Shown one piece after another: positions 17,436 through 25,066 of a stretch of 64,000 bases of DNA. The notes beneath the pieces are model-generated. The model had not been told where the DNA came from. It searched no databases and was given only the letters and a program-made list of their open reading frames with translations. The position numbers were made by a program, and so were the translations under genes. Source of the stretch: JACKAQ01 sp965227145 (GTDB lineage Bacteria > Calditrichota > Calditrichia > RBG-13-44-9 > J075); assembly GCA_965227145.1 (NCBI GenBank), contig OZ245730.1:1550001-1614000 (forward strand), written 5' to 3'. Positions within the stretch are counted from its first letter, which is position 1. Each line of letters opens with the position of its first letter.

Positions 17436-18017
17436 ATGAGTGATGTAAAGAAACAACCAACAGTATGGTTCGAAACCCAAAATGATTGGGATAACTGGTT
17501 GGCAGAAAACCACCCGGAAAGTATCGGAGTATGGCTGAAAATCGCTAAAAAAGGAAAAGGTGTCACGTCTGTAACTTACGCAGAAGCATTAGATACGGCT
17601 ATTTGTTACGGCTGGATTGACGGGCAAAAGCAGAGATTTGATGATCAGTTTTTTCTGCAAAAATTTACGCCGCGCCGCCCGCGAAGCCTGTGGTCAAAAA
17701 TTAACCGGGAAAAAGTGGAAAATTTAATCGCCGCCGGAAAAATGCAGCCTGCCGGAATGGCGGAAATCGAAGCTGCAAAAGCCGACGGTCGTTGGGACGC
17801 CGCATACGATTCGTCCGGCAACATGACGGTTCCGAAAGAATTACAAGCTGCGCTCGATGCCAATCCCACAGCCAAAGCTTTTTTCGAAACGTTGAACAAA
17901 ACGAACCGCTACTCATTTTGTTTCCGGGTGCAAACTGCACGAAACCCGGAAACCCGCAACGCCCGCATTGAAAAATTGATTGCCATGCTGGAAAATGGCG
18001 AAAAATTTCATTCGTAA
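17436..18017 (+). CDS. YdeI/OmpD-associated (bacteriocin-protection-like) family protein
   Basis: 193 aa from ATG 17436 (MSDVKKQPTVWF); TGAGG lies about 9 nt upstream, and a farther ATG at 17349 would add 29 unconserved-looking residues. Family hallmarks are WLAENHPESIGVWLKIAKKG, the motif VTYAEALDTAICYGWIDGQ, FTPRRPRSLWSKINREKVE and the later DGRWDAAYD. The C-terminal part (LDANPTAKAFFETLNKTNRYSFCFRV) is the common YdeI tail. The family is associated with bacteriocin or stress resistance in some species, with no known biochemical activity. Soluble, probably monocistronic, ending 85 nt before the next gene. Confidence 0.9.
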   Translation: MSDVKKQPTVWFETQNDWDNWLAENHPESIGVWLKIAKKGKGVTSVTYAEALDTAICYGWIDGQKQRFDDQFFLQKFTPRRPRSLWSKINREKVENLIAAGKMQPAGMAEIEAAKADGRWDAAYDSSGNMTVPKELQAALDANPTAKAFFETLNKTNRYSFCFRVQTARNPETRNARIEKLIAMLENGEKFHS

Positions 18018-18102
18018 TAAGGGCTGTTACGCATTTTAGCCACAGCGTCACACTGAGTTTTCATGAATAGTGCTATAAAATCAAAAATCTCGAAAGGAAA
18101 TC

Positions 18103-19428
18103 ATGAGGTCGATTCAACAATATATCGCAATTGTCTTTTTGTTTTGCACAGCATCCGCATATTCGCAAATCCAGTATTCTTGGAGCGAGCTGCCAAACGC
18201 GCCGATCGCCGCATCACGGCACGATGACACCTGGTTTGTAAACGAGCGCATCGGATGGGTAGTAAATATTCGCGGCGAAATTTACAAAACCACAGATGGC
18301 GGTAATTCGTGGGTTAACCAGCTTGTTCAGCCGCAAACCGATTTCCGCAGCTGCACATTTATCGATTCGATGAAAGGATTTGTCGGCAACCTCGGCACAG
18401 AGGAATACGGCGGCGGCACGGATACCACCATTTTATATCGCACGCTCAATGGCGGCGAAACGTTCGAGCCGGTGGAAAATATCATCGGGCAAAAACCGCG
18501 CGGCGTTTGCGGGATGTTCGCAGTCAACGACAGCGTGATTTACGCATCTGGCAGGGTGCGCGGTCCGGCATTCATCATGAAATCAACCGATGGCGGAGAA
18601 ACCTGGTATTCCACCGCAATGGACAGCCTCGCAGCAGGACTCATCGATTGCTATTTTGTTTCACCGGACACCGGATTTACGGTCGGGCTGAGCAATTCGC
18701 TGCATGGCAATTCCAGCGGCGTCATCCTCTCCACCGTCGATGGCGGGCAAACCTGGCAAAAAGTTCACACCACCAGCCGCACCGGCGAATGGTGCTGGAA
18801 AATCTCGTTTCCGTCGCGAAAAGTGGGCTATGTGTCGCTGCAGCGCAACAGTTTGTCGCCCATTTATTTTTTGAAAACCACCGACGGCGGCGTAACCTGG
18901 GAAGAAAAATTGTTTCGCAACGAATATTATTATGTGCAGGGCATCGGCTTTGTGAATGAAAATGTGGGCTGGATCGGCGGCAACAATACCCACCCGACCT
19001 ACAAAACCACCGATGGTGGCGAAACCTGGACAAACGCCGGATTTGGCAACCGCCTCAATCGTTTTCGCTTCGTGAACGATACGCTCGGATACGGCGTCGG
19101 TGTGACGGTTTACAAATTGAAAGCTGAGCCAACCGTTGGCATTGCATCGAATGAGCCGATTGCTGAATCGCTGAAATTGTATCAAAATTATCCAAATCCG
19201 TTTAACCCAACCACAACCATCGATTTTGAACTGGCGAAAGCAGATAACATCACCATCAAAATTTTTGACGTTAACGGCAGCGAAATAGCCACAATTTTTG
19301 AAGGAATGAGCGAACCCGGATATCATTCCGTCAATTTCGATGCGGGTGATTTGCCGTCCGGCGTCTATTTTTATCAATTGCAATCCGCGACATTCAACCG
19401 CACCGGTAAAATGGTGCTGATGAAGTGA
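18103..19428 (+). CDS. Secreted BNR/Ycf48-like beta-propeller protein with T9SS-type sorting tail
   Basis: 441 aa. A Sec signal peptide (residues 1-21, cut after SAYS) is followed by at least five BNR/Asp-box repeats (KTTDGGNSW, KSTDGGETW, STVDGGQTW, KTTDGGVTW, KTTDGGETW), giving a beta-propeller of the Ycf48/sialidase-like type. There are no sialidase catalytic residues, so it is probably a binding or structural protein. The last 80 residues (LYQNYPNPFNPTTTI to KMVLMK) form the FlgD-like Ig fold used as a type IX secretion signal in Bacteroidota and relatives. It is thus probably exported and cell-surface attached or released. Monocistronic by spacing. Confidence 0.92.
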   Translation: MRSIQQYIAIVFLFCTASAYSQIQYSWSELPNAPIAASRHDDTWFVNERIGWVVNIRGEIYKTTDGGNSWVNQLVQPQTDFRSCTFIDSMKGFVGNLGTEEYGGGTDTTILYRTLNGGETFEPVENIIGQKPRGVCGMFAVNDSVIYASGRVRGPAFIMKSTDGGETWYSTAMDSLAAGLIDCYFVSPDTGFTVGLSNSLHGNSSGVILSTVDGGQTWQKVHTTSRTGEWCWKISFPSRKVGYVSLQRNSLSPIYFLKTTDGGVTWEEKLFRNEYYYVQGIGFVNENVGWIGGNNTHPTYKTTDGGETWTNAGFGNRLNRFRFVNDTLGYGVGVTVYKLKAEPTVGIASNEPIAESLKLYQNYPNPFNPTTTIDFELAKADNITIKIFDVNGSEIATIFEGMSEPGYHSVNFDAGDLPSGVYFYQLQSATFNRTGKMVLMK

Positions 19429-19497
19429 CCGGAACGCGTGAAGTTTGCTAATGCACTTCGCCCAATCAGTCGATAGAAATGTTATGGCTGCTGTCAA

Positions 19498-19530
19498 TTT
19501 GTGGTCAAGCCTGCGCAGGCAGGAATCTCG
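19498..19530. repeat. Interspersed short palindrome, family TCATTCC-type (partial)
   Basis: GGTCAAGCCTGCGCAGGCAG followed by GAATCTC. It contains the perfect palindrome CCTGCGCAGG (19510-19519). Its GTCA and GAATCTC flanks match the element at 21966-21992 in opposite orientation. It lies between two plus-strand genes. Confidence 0.6.
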
Positions 19531-19642
19531 GTTCGTTAATTACTGCAATGGCTTTTGAACGGTTTGAAAATGTGATTATATTTGCCATGAATAAAACTGG
19601 CAACGTCAAATAAAATCGAACGTAACTCGTTAAAAAACAACT

Positions 19643-21457
19643 ATGAACATTCTGGGAATTTCCGCATTTTATCACGATAGCGCAGCCTGCCTTGTTCGCG
19701 ATGGCGAAATTATCGCAGCAGCGCAGGAAGAACGCTTCACGCGCAAAAAGCACGATCACAACTTCCCGGAAAACGCCATCAATTATTGCCTTTCGGAAGC
19801 GGGAATTGACGGCAAATCGCTGGATATCGTCGCGTTTTACGACAAGCCATTCCTCAAATTCGAGCGGCTGCTCGAAACCTATCTCCAATTTGCGCCTGCC
19901 GGGTTAACATCGTTCATCATGGCGATGCCGTTGTGGATCAAACAAAAATTGTGGATGAAAGTGCAAATTCAGGAATTGCTCGATTTTAACGGGAAAATTC
20001 TGTTTCCGGAGCACCACATTTCTCACGCGGCGTCCGCATTTTATCCGTCGCCGTATCAGGAAGCCGCATTTTTGACAATGGACGGCGTCGGCGAATGGGC
20101 GACAACCAGCTACGGCGTCGGCAAAAACAATCAGTTGGAAATTATCGCGGATATCAATTTTCCGCATTCGCTCGGGTTGTTATATTCTGCATTCACGTAT
20201 TATACGGGATTTCGGGTCAACTCCGGCGAATACAAAGTGATGGGACTCGCACCGTATGGCGAACCGAAATATGTCGATCTGATCAAACGCGAACTCATCG
20301 ACATTCATGACGACGGTTCGTTACAAATGAACATGGCCTATTTCAATTACTGCGCCGGTTTAACGATGACCAACAGCAAATTTCACAGATTGTTTGGTGG
20401 CGAACCGCGAAAACCGGAAAGCAAGCTCACCCAGCGCGAAATGGATTTGGCGCGCTCCGTGCAGGATGTGGTCGAGGAAGTCGTGCTAAAAATGTGCAAG
20501 CACATCCGGGAGGAAACCGGGCAGAAAAATCTGGTGCTGGCCGGTGGCGTTGCGCTCAACTGCGTTGCCAATGGCAAGTTGCTCCGGGCGGGCTATTTTG
20601 ACGATATCTGGATTCAGCCCGCAGCCGGTGATGCCGGTGGTGCGCTCGGCGCTGCGCTGGTGGCGTGGTATCAATATGCCGGCAATCCGCGAACCGCAAC
20701 ATCCGGCGATGCCATGCGCGGCAGCTATCTCGGTCCGGCGTTCCAAAACGGCAGCATCAGTGGCTTTTTGAAATCACAAAATATTGAATATACTGAACTT
20801 ACAGACGATGAAATTCCGGAAAAAATTGCCGATTTGATCGGGCAGGAAAAGGTGATCGGCTGGTTTCAGGGGCGGATGGAATTTGGTCCCCGGGCGCTCG
20901 GCGGACGCTCCATTATCGGCGATGCGCGTTCCCCGAAAATGCAGGAAACCATGAATTTGAAGATCAAATTCCGGGAAAGTTTCCGCCCGTTTGCGCCGTC
21001 GGTCGCGGCGGATCGCGTCAGCGAATATTTTGAAATTGACCGCTCCAGCCCGTACATGCTGCTGGTTGCGGATGTCAAAAAATCGCGCCAGAAACCGATG
21101 TCCGCCAACGAAACAGAGCTGTTCGGGATTAGCAAACTCAATATTGTTCGATCGGAAATCCCGGCAATCACCCATGTGGATTATTCAGCCCGCATCCAAA
21201 CCGTGCATCCGGAAACCAATCCGCTGTATTACCGCACTATTAAAAAATTTGAGGAAAAATACGGCTGCCCGGTGATCATCAACACGTCGTTCAACGTGCG
21301 CGGCGAGCCAATTGTTTGCACGCCGGAAGATGCATATCGCTGTTTTATGCGAACCAATATGGATTACCTGATTGTGGGCAATTATCTGGTCGAAAAATCC
21401 GGCCAGCAACCGCTCGAAAATGATTCCGACTGGCAAAAAGAATTTGAACTGGATTGA
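19643..21457 (+). CDS. O-carbamoyltransferase, NodU/TobZ/SxtI family
   Basis: 604 aa, full length for the family. The N-terminal Kae1-like domain has GISAFYHDSAACLV, AAQEERFTRKKHD and HHISHAASAF, whose His124 and His128 bind the metal, plus LTMDGVGEW. NSGEYKVMGLAPYG and NLVLAGGVALNCVANGKL follow, then the ASKHA-like end AGDAGGALGAAL. The C-terminal YrdC-like domain has GWFQGRMEFGPRALGGRSI and NTSFNVRGEPIVCTPEDA. Enzymes of this type make carbamoyl-adenylate from carbamoyl phosphate and ATP, then transfer the carbamoyl group to a hydroxyl of a small molecule or sugar. The next two genes are SxtJ- and DUF5989/SxtK-like, the same trio as sxtI-sxtJ-sxtK, but no saxitoxin genes are present. Acceptor unknown. 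Confidence 0.93.
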   Translation: MNILGISAFYHDSAACLVRDGEIIAAAQEERFTRKKHDHNFPENAINYCLSEAGIDGKSLDIVAFYDKPFLKFERLLETYLQFAPAGLTSFIMAMPLWIKQKLWMKVQIQELLDFNGKILFPEHHISHAASAFYPSPYQEAAFLTMDGVGEWATTSYGVGKNNQLEIIADINFPHSLGLLYSAFTYYTGFRVNSGEYKVMGLAPYGEPKYVDLIKRELIDIHDDGSLQMNMAYFNYCAGLTMTNSKFHRLFGGEPRKPESKLTQREMDLARSVQDVVEEVVLKMCKHIREETGQKNLVLAGGVALNCVANGKLLRAGYFDDIWIQPAAGDAGGALGAALVAWYQYAGNPRTATSGDAMRGSYLGPAFQNGSISGFLKSQNIEYTELTDDEIPEKIADLIGQEKVIGWFQGRMEFGPRALGGRSIIGDARSPKMQETMNLKIKFRESFRPFAPSVAADRVSEYFEIDRSSPYMLLVADVKKSRQKPMSANETELFGISKLNIVRSEIPAITHVDYSARIQTVHPETNPLYYRTIKKFEEKYGCPVIINTSFNVRGEPIVCTPEDAYRCFMRTNMDYLIVGNYLVEKSGQQPLENDSDWQKEFELD

Positions 21458-21498
21458 TTTTTTTTAACCTTTATCCTTAACCTTTTATCCTTTGAAAT

Positions 21499-21918
21499 AT
21501 GTTAAAAGATGAACTAAAAAATATCCCCGGTACCCGCAAAGATTTGCGTAATTTCGGGCTGGTTGTTGGTGGCGTTTTCGCCGCCATCGGTGGTTATTTG
21601 TTGTGGAAAAACAGCGATTTTGCGCCGATCCTGTTGGGTTTTGGCGGTTTTCTGATCGTTTTCGGTCTGATTTTCCCGACATTGTTGAAACCGTTGCAAC
21701 GTGCGTGGATGACGCTCGCGGTAATTATGGGATTTGTGATGACCCGGGTGTTGCTGTCGCTGCTGTTTTTTCTGGTGATGACGCCGATCGGCTGGATCGC
21801 AAAGTTGACCGGAAAACAATTTCTGGATGTGCAATGGCAGCCGGGAAAATCGCAAAGCTATTGGAAATATCGCGACAATCGATCGATTGACCCGAAATCT
21901 TTTGAGCAACAGTTTTAA
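21499..21918 (+). CDS. SxtJ-family membrane protein
   Basis: 139 aa with three to four membrane segments: NFGLVVGGVFAAIGGYLLW (22-40), PILLGFGGFLIVFGLIFPTLL (43-63), and WMTLAVIMGFVMTRVLLSLLFFLVMTPIGWIAKL (69-102). The motif LLKPLQRAWMTLAVIMG and the tail KSQSYWKYRD are what I know from SxtJ-like proteins encoded beside NodU-type carbamoyltransferases. It starts 41 nt after the carbamoyltransferase stop. No activity is known for the family; it may anchor the enzyme at the membrane. Family placement rests on topology, motif and neighbours. Confidence 0.85.
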   Translation: MLKDELKNIPGTRKDLRNFGLVVGGVFAAIGGYLLWKNSDFAPILLGFGGFLIVFGLIFPTLLKPLQRAWMTLAVIMGFVMTRVLLSLLFFLVMTPIGWIAKLTGKQFLDVQWQPGKSQSYWKYRDNRSIDPKSFEQQF

Positions 21919-21965
21919 AGGATAAAGGGTGAAGGGTATTTGGATAGCGATCTGAAAATAACCCG

Positions 21966-21992
21966 GAGATTCCTGCCTTCGCAGGAATGACC
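21966..21992. repeat. Interspersed short palindrome, TCATTCC-type
   Basis: ATTCCTGC-CTTC-GCAGGAAT (21969-21988) is flanked by GAG and GACC. The same core occurs in reverse orientation, imperfectly, at 19498-19530, and a related ATTCCCGC...GCGGGAAT lies at 51446-51470. Confidence 0.65.
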
Positions 21993-22071
21993 AAGTTATC
22001 AGCATTAATATTTGTCAGCGAAAAAGAATGAAGATAAAATGATTTTAAAGCAACAACGTTAAGGAATTAAA

Positions 22072-22230
22072 ATGAGTAAATTGTCAATTATCGCAGAGTT
22101 TTGGGAATTTTTGAAAGTGCGCAAAAAGTGGTGGCTGCTGCCTATTGTGGCATTTTTGGTGCTGCTCGGCACGTTGATTGTGTTGACACAAGGTTCCGCA
22201 ATCGCGCCATTTATTTACACATTATTTTAA
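22072..22230 (+). CDS. DUF5989 (SxtK-like) small membrane protein
   Basis: 52 aa, from ATG 22072 with AAGGA about 6 nt upstream. The product begins MSKLSIIAEFWEFLKVRKKW, followed by one membrane helix (about residues 22-43, LLPIVAFLVLLGTLIVLTQG) and a short tail ending IYTLF. The N-terminal FWEFLKxRKKWW element just before the helix is the DUF5989 signature. This family is the third member of the carbamoyltransferase-SxtJ-DUF5989 module. It lies 153 nt after the SxtJ gene, with the palindrome at 21966-21992 in between, and is followed at once by a terminator. Confidence 0.88.
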   Translation: MSKLSIIAEFWEFLKVRKKWWLLPIVAFLVLLGTLIVLTQGSAIAPFIYTLF

Positions 22231-22236
22231 CGATTT

Positions 22237-22263
22237 GAGGCGCTGGCAAAGCGCCTCTTTTTT
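22237..22263 (+). terminator. Rho-independent terminator after the carbamoyltransferase trio
   Basis: GAGGCGC, 7-nt loop, GCGCCTC and six T. On the other strand the same stem is followed by AAATCG, so it acts mainly for the plus strand. It touches the stop of the convergent cyclase gene. Confidence 0.85.
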
Positions 22264-23036
22264 CATGTTCCCGGAAGTAAAAACACCCGGCTCGGTGCGG
22301 CGTCACTGCACCAGTTAGGGATCTGGATGGCAACGGTGTAGCTGCCGTCCGGTATTTCATCCGGTACAAAAACCATCTCTGTAACTGTGCGTTCCCGCCG
22401 TGATTTTTCCGTCAATTTATGCGTTCCCAACGGCACATTCCACCAAATGTGGTGGGTGCTCAGCAGCCCTTCGTCATACAATTTGTCCAGCGATGGCATA
22501 TCCACCAGCAAATGTTTGATCGGCAAATTCGCGATGAGTTGCATCGCTTCCATCGAAAAAAACGGCGCCGGTTGATCGACGTAATTCATTGTTTTTTTTG
22601 AAGATTCATTCGGTTGCGTTCGAATGATCAATCCGGTGAGATGATCTGCTTTGACATTCCACAGGGCTTTTTCCAATTGCGATTTCTGAATAATTCGATC
22701 GTCCGCTGTTAATTGGGGCAGATAACTGTCGCCCGATTCTGCAGCCAAAACCGGCGAAACAGAAACCAGCGTAGCCGGAAAAAGCACTTCTCGGAGCACT
22801 TCGTTGATGAACACCCGTTCATCGGAAATATGCCCGATGCACTCGGTGTGCGTGCCGTTGCAATGCGGGATCAGCGCGATTTGCTGAACGTTGCAGCTGC
22901 CGCCTCTCCGCGTATCGCCGATAAAATTTGCTGCAGCAACGGGCAAGGCTTTTGCCATTGCCACATTGAAATGATTAGGTTGTTCACCGCCAAAATTCAG
23001 CGGGATGGAAATATCAAAAGGGAATTGTTGGCTCAT
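22263..23036 (-). CDS. Cyclase-family metal-dependent hydrolase (kynurenine formamidase-like)
   Basis: 257 aa. The cyclase signature is HCNGTHTECIGHI (about 58-70), the counterpart of the HxGTHxDxPxH zinc motif of bacterial kynurenine formamidase KynB; Asp is replaced by Glu. PIKHLLVDMPSLD and HHIWWNVPLGTHKLTEKSRRE are second-half family elements. KynB hydrolyses N-formylkynurenine. Because ACMSD and 3-hydroxyanthranilate dioxygenase genes follow upstream on the same strand, a kynurenine-pathway role is plausible. The protein is longer than KynB (about 210 aa) and could act on another amide or lactone. No signal peptide. Confidence 0.8.
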   Translation of the reverse strand: MSQQFPFDISIPLNFGGEQPNHFNVAMAKALPVAAANFIGDTRRGGSCNVQQIALIPHCNGTHTECIGHISDERVFINEVLREVLFPATLVSVSPVLAAESGDSYLPQLTADDRIIQKSQLEKALWNVKADHLTGLIIRTQPNESSKKTMNYVDQPAPFFSMEAMQLIANLPIKHLLVDMPSLDKLYDEGLLSTHHIWWNVPLGTHKLTEKSRRERTVTEMVFVPDEIPDGSYTVAIQIPNWCSDAAPSRVFLLPGT

Positions 23037-23138
23037 AAAATGGTTGTGGGCGAGGACGATGCCTCATCTATTTCGCTCCACGTAACAGCGAAGCGGAGCG
23101 TATGGTTGAAAGTATTGTTTTTTGTGGTAAACGAAACA

Positions 23139-24152
23139 TCATTCAAAACTTGTGGCTTTCAAATTCAGCCACTCCAGTGCCGTTCCGCTGAGGAGGCGTT
23201 GACGATCTGCAGTGCTCAAATTTTCGTGGGTTTCGATCATTTTTCCGGGGTATAATTCGCCCAACGGAAAGGGATAATCGCTGCCCATCGCGATGCAGTT
23301 TGGGGTAAATAAATCCAGCAAATATTGAAAATAGCGCCGGTCGTGAACAATTGAATCAACGTAAAATCGCCCGATGTAATCCCGGGGATTAACCGGATTA
23401 TCCACCGCGCACAAATCCGGGCGCATGGTGTGGGCGTGCTCAATCCGCCCGATGGTCGCGGGAAACGCACCACCGCCGTGGGCAAACGCGACCCGCAATT
23501 TCGGCAGCCGCTCAAAAATGCCGCCAAAAATCATCGAACAAATTGCCAGCGAAGATTCAGCCGGCATTCCCACCAGCCACGGCAACCAGTATTTGGGCAT
23601 GCGTTCTTTTGCCATCATATCCCACGGGTGCACAAAAATTGCCGCACCAAGTTTTTCAGCCGCCTCGAAAAACGGAAACAGGTGTTCGTCGTAAAAATTC
23701 CATGTATTTACATGTGTACCGATTTCGACACCTGCCAGCCCCAGTTCGGTAACGCAGCGTTCCAATTCGCGAATCGCGAGCTCCGGTGCCTGCAATGGCA
23801 CTGTGCCCAATCCGACGAACCGCTTAGGGTTATCCCTGCAAACTTGTGCTATTTCATCGTTTACGATTCTCGATAAATCCAACGCATCATGCGGTCGCGC
23901 CCAATAGCTGAACAAAATCGGGATGGGGGAGAGGACCTGAACATGTACGCCGCTGGCATCGCACTCTTCAATGCGAACGAGCGGGTCCCAGCAATTGTGT
24001 TTTATTTCGCGAAAACTGCCGCCGTTGACGATCATTTTCGCGCAACACGGGCGATGGTGTTCCAACCGGACAAATCCGCCATAGCCATATTTCATCTCCA
24101 GATCGGGCAGATTTTTGGGGATGAAATGGGTATGAATATCAATTTTTAACAT
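23139..24152 (-). CDS. 2-amino-3-carboxymuconate-6-semialdehyde decarboxylase (ACMSD)
   Basis: 337 aa, the length of bacterial ACMSD. The zinc ligands fit the family with a two-residue offset from the Pseudomonas enzyme: His7 and His9 (DIHTHFIP), His175 (FVHPWDM), Asp292 (GSDYPFPLGE), with catalytic His225 (FAHGGGAFP). RFVGLGTVPLQ and GVEIGTHVNTWN are also typical. It decarboxylates ACMS, the ring-opened product of 3-hydroxyanthranilate, to 2-aminomuconate semialdehyde, steering flux away from quinolinate and NAD. The dioxygenase that makes its substrate is 230 nt upstream on the same strand. Cytosolic. Confidence 0.92.
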   Translation of the reverse strand: MLKIDIHTHFIPKNLPDLEMKYGYGGFVRLEHHRPCCAKMIVNGGSFREIKHNCWDPLVRIEECDASGVHVQVLSPIPILFSYWARPHDALDLSRIVNDEIAQVCRDNPKRFVGLGTVPLQAPELAIRELERCVTELGLAGVEIGTHVNTWNFYDEHLFPFFEAAEKLGAAIFVHPWDMMAKERMPKYWLPWLVGMPAESSLAICSMIFGGIFERLPKLRVAFAHGGGAFPATIGRIEHAHTMRPDLCAVDNPVNPRDYIGRFYVDSIVHDRRYFQYLLDLFTPNCIAMGSDYPFPLGELYPGKMIETHENLSTADRQRLLSGTALEWLNLKATSFE

Positions 24153-24382
24153 AATTCCGGTTCCCCGAAGTCAGTTGCGGCTGTTGTGAAAATTATGCGT
24201 CACTAACGCAAATATACCAAAGTATCGGTAAACGGTGATGATTTTGGCATCGTTAACGAATACAATTTTTTGATAATTGGATAGTGGTGAAAAAAAGGGA
24301 AACCTCAAAGAAACGCAGCTTAAACCAAAATAGAACGAACCGCTGCGTTTGCAACGGTTCATTCCGGACCTTATAACAACAT

Positions 24383-24910
24383 TTATGATTTCTTTTGGGG
24401 CGGTTGCATGACCGCGCCGCATTTGTCGCAGGTGCGGTGCTGGTCATTTTTGTAAAATCGCTCCATAATCGGCGGGAGTTGGGTAACGATATTTTCCAGC
24501 TTAAAATATTCATCGTAAAGTTTGTTGCCGCAGCTTTCGCAAAACCACATGAAACCGTCTTTTTCGCCCTTGTCACGTTTTCGCTCGATAACCAATCCGA
24601 CGGTATTTGCCGGGCGTTGCGGCGAATGCGGCACTTTAGGCGGCAGCAAATAAATATCGCCTTCGCGGATGGGAATATCCACCGGTTTATCGCCGTCCAT
24701 CACTTTTAAAGTGATGTCGCCTTCAACCTGATAAAAAAATTCTTCACCTTCGTTATAGTGAAAATCTTTCCGGGCGTTGGGCCCGCCAACGACCATCACG
24801 ATAAAATCGTCTGTTTCCTCGAACACCAGTTTGTTGCCGACCGGCGGTTTGAGCAGGTGGCGGTGTTCGTCAATCCATTTCCGAAAATTGAATGCCTGAA
24901 AGTTAGCCAT
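24383..24910 (-). CDS. 3-hydroxyanthranilate 3,4-dioxygenase
   Basis: 175 aa cupin. The catalytic iron ligands are His51, Glu57 and His95 (HYNEGEEFFYQ; PHSPQRP), and the substrate-binding Arg47, Arg99 and Glu110 (GLVIER) also lie where the Cupriavidus enzyme has them. The bacterial-type second, rubredoxin-like iron site is present: Cys124/Cys127 (CESC) and Cys161/Cys164 (CDKC). It opens the ring of 3-hydroxyanthranilate with O2 to give ACMS, the substrate of the ACMSD encoded downstream. This indicates aerobic tryptophan/kynurenine breakdown. Kynureninase, tryptophan dioxygenase and kynurenine monooxygenase are not in the window. Confidence 0.94.
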   Translation of the reverse strand: MANFQAFNFRKWIDEHRHLLKPPVGNKLVFEETDDFIVMVVGGPNARKDFHYNEGEEFFYQVEGDITLKVMDGDKPVDIPIREGDIYLLPPKVPHSPQRPANTVGLVIERKRDKGEKDGFMWFCESCGNKLYDEYFKLENIVTQLPPIMERFYKNDQHRTCDKCGAVMQPPQKKS

Positions 24911-25012
24911 GGGTCAATCTCCTCTGATTGAGTTGATTGGCAAAATTGTCCAGTTTCGTGTTCTTATATTTAATTCGGATTCACAAAAATGTCAAGCGGT
25001 TTTAACGAACCG

Positions 25013-25051
25013 TAAAAGAAAATCGCGACAAATTGGAATTTTGCCGCGATT
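25013..25051 (-). terminator. Rho-independent terminator of the BNR cargo gene
   Basis: On the minus strand AATCGCGGCAAA, short loop, TTTGTCGCGATT and then TTCTTTTAC. The stem is 25021-25051 with one mismatch, directly after the stop at 25067. Confidence 0.75.
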
Positions 25052-25066
25052 GTAAGTTCTCAAAAT

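Noticed and set aside
18661..19497. 278-codon open frame on the minus strand opposite the BNR/T9SS gene
   Set aside because: Fully antisense to a well supported gene with signal peptide, repeats and sorting tail; composition (Phe/Ile/Gly/His-rich) is that of a shadow frame.
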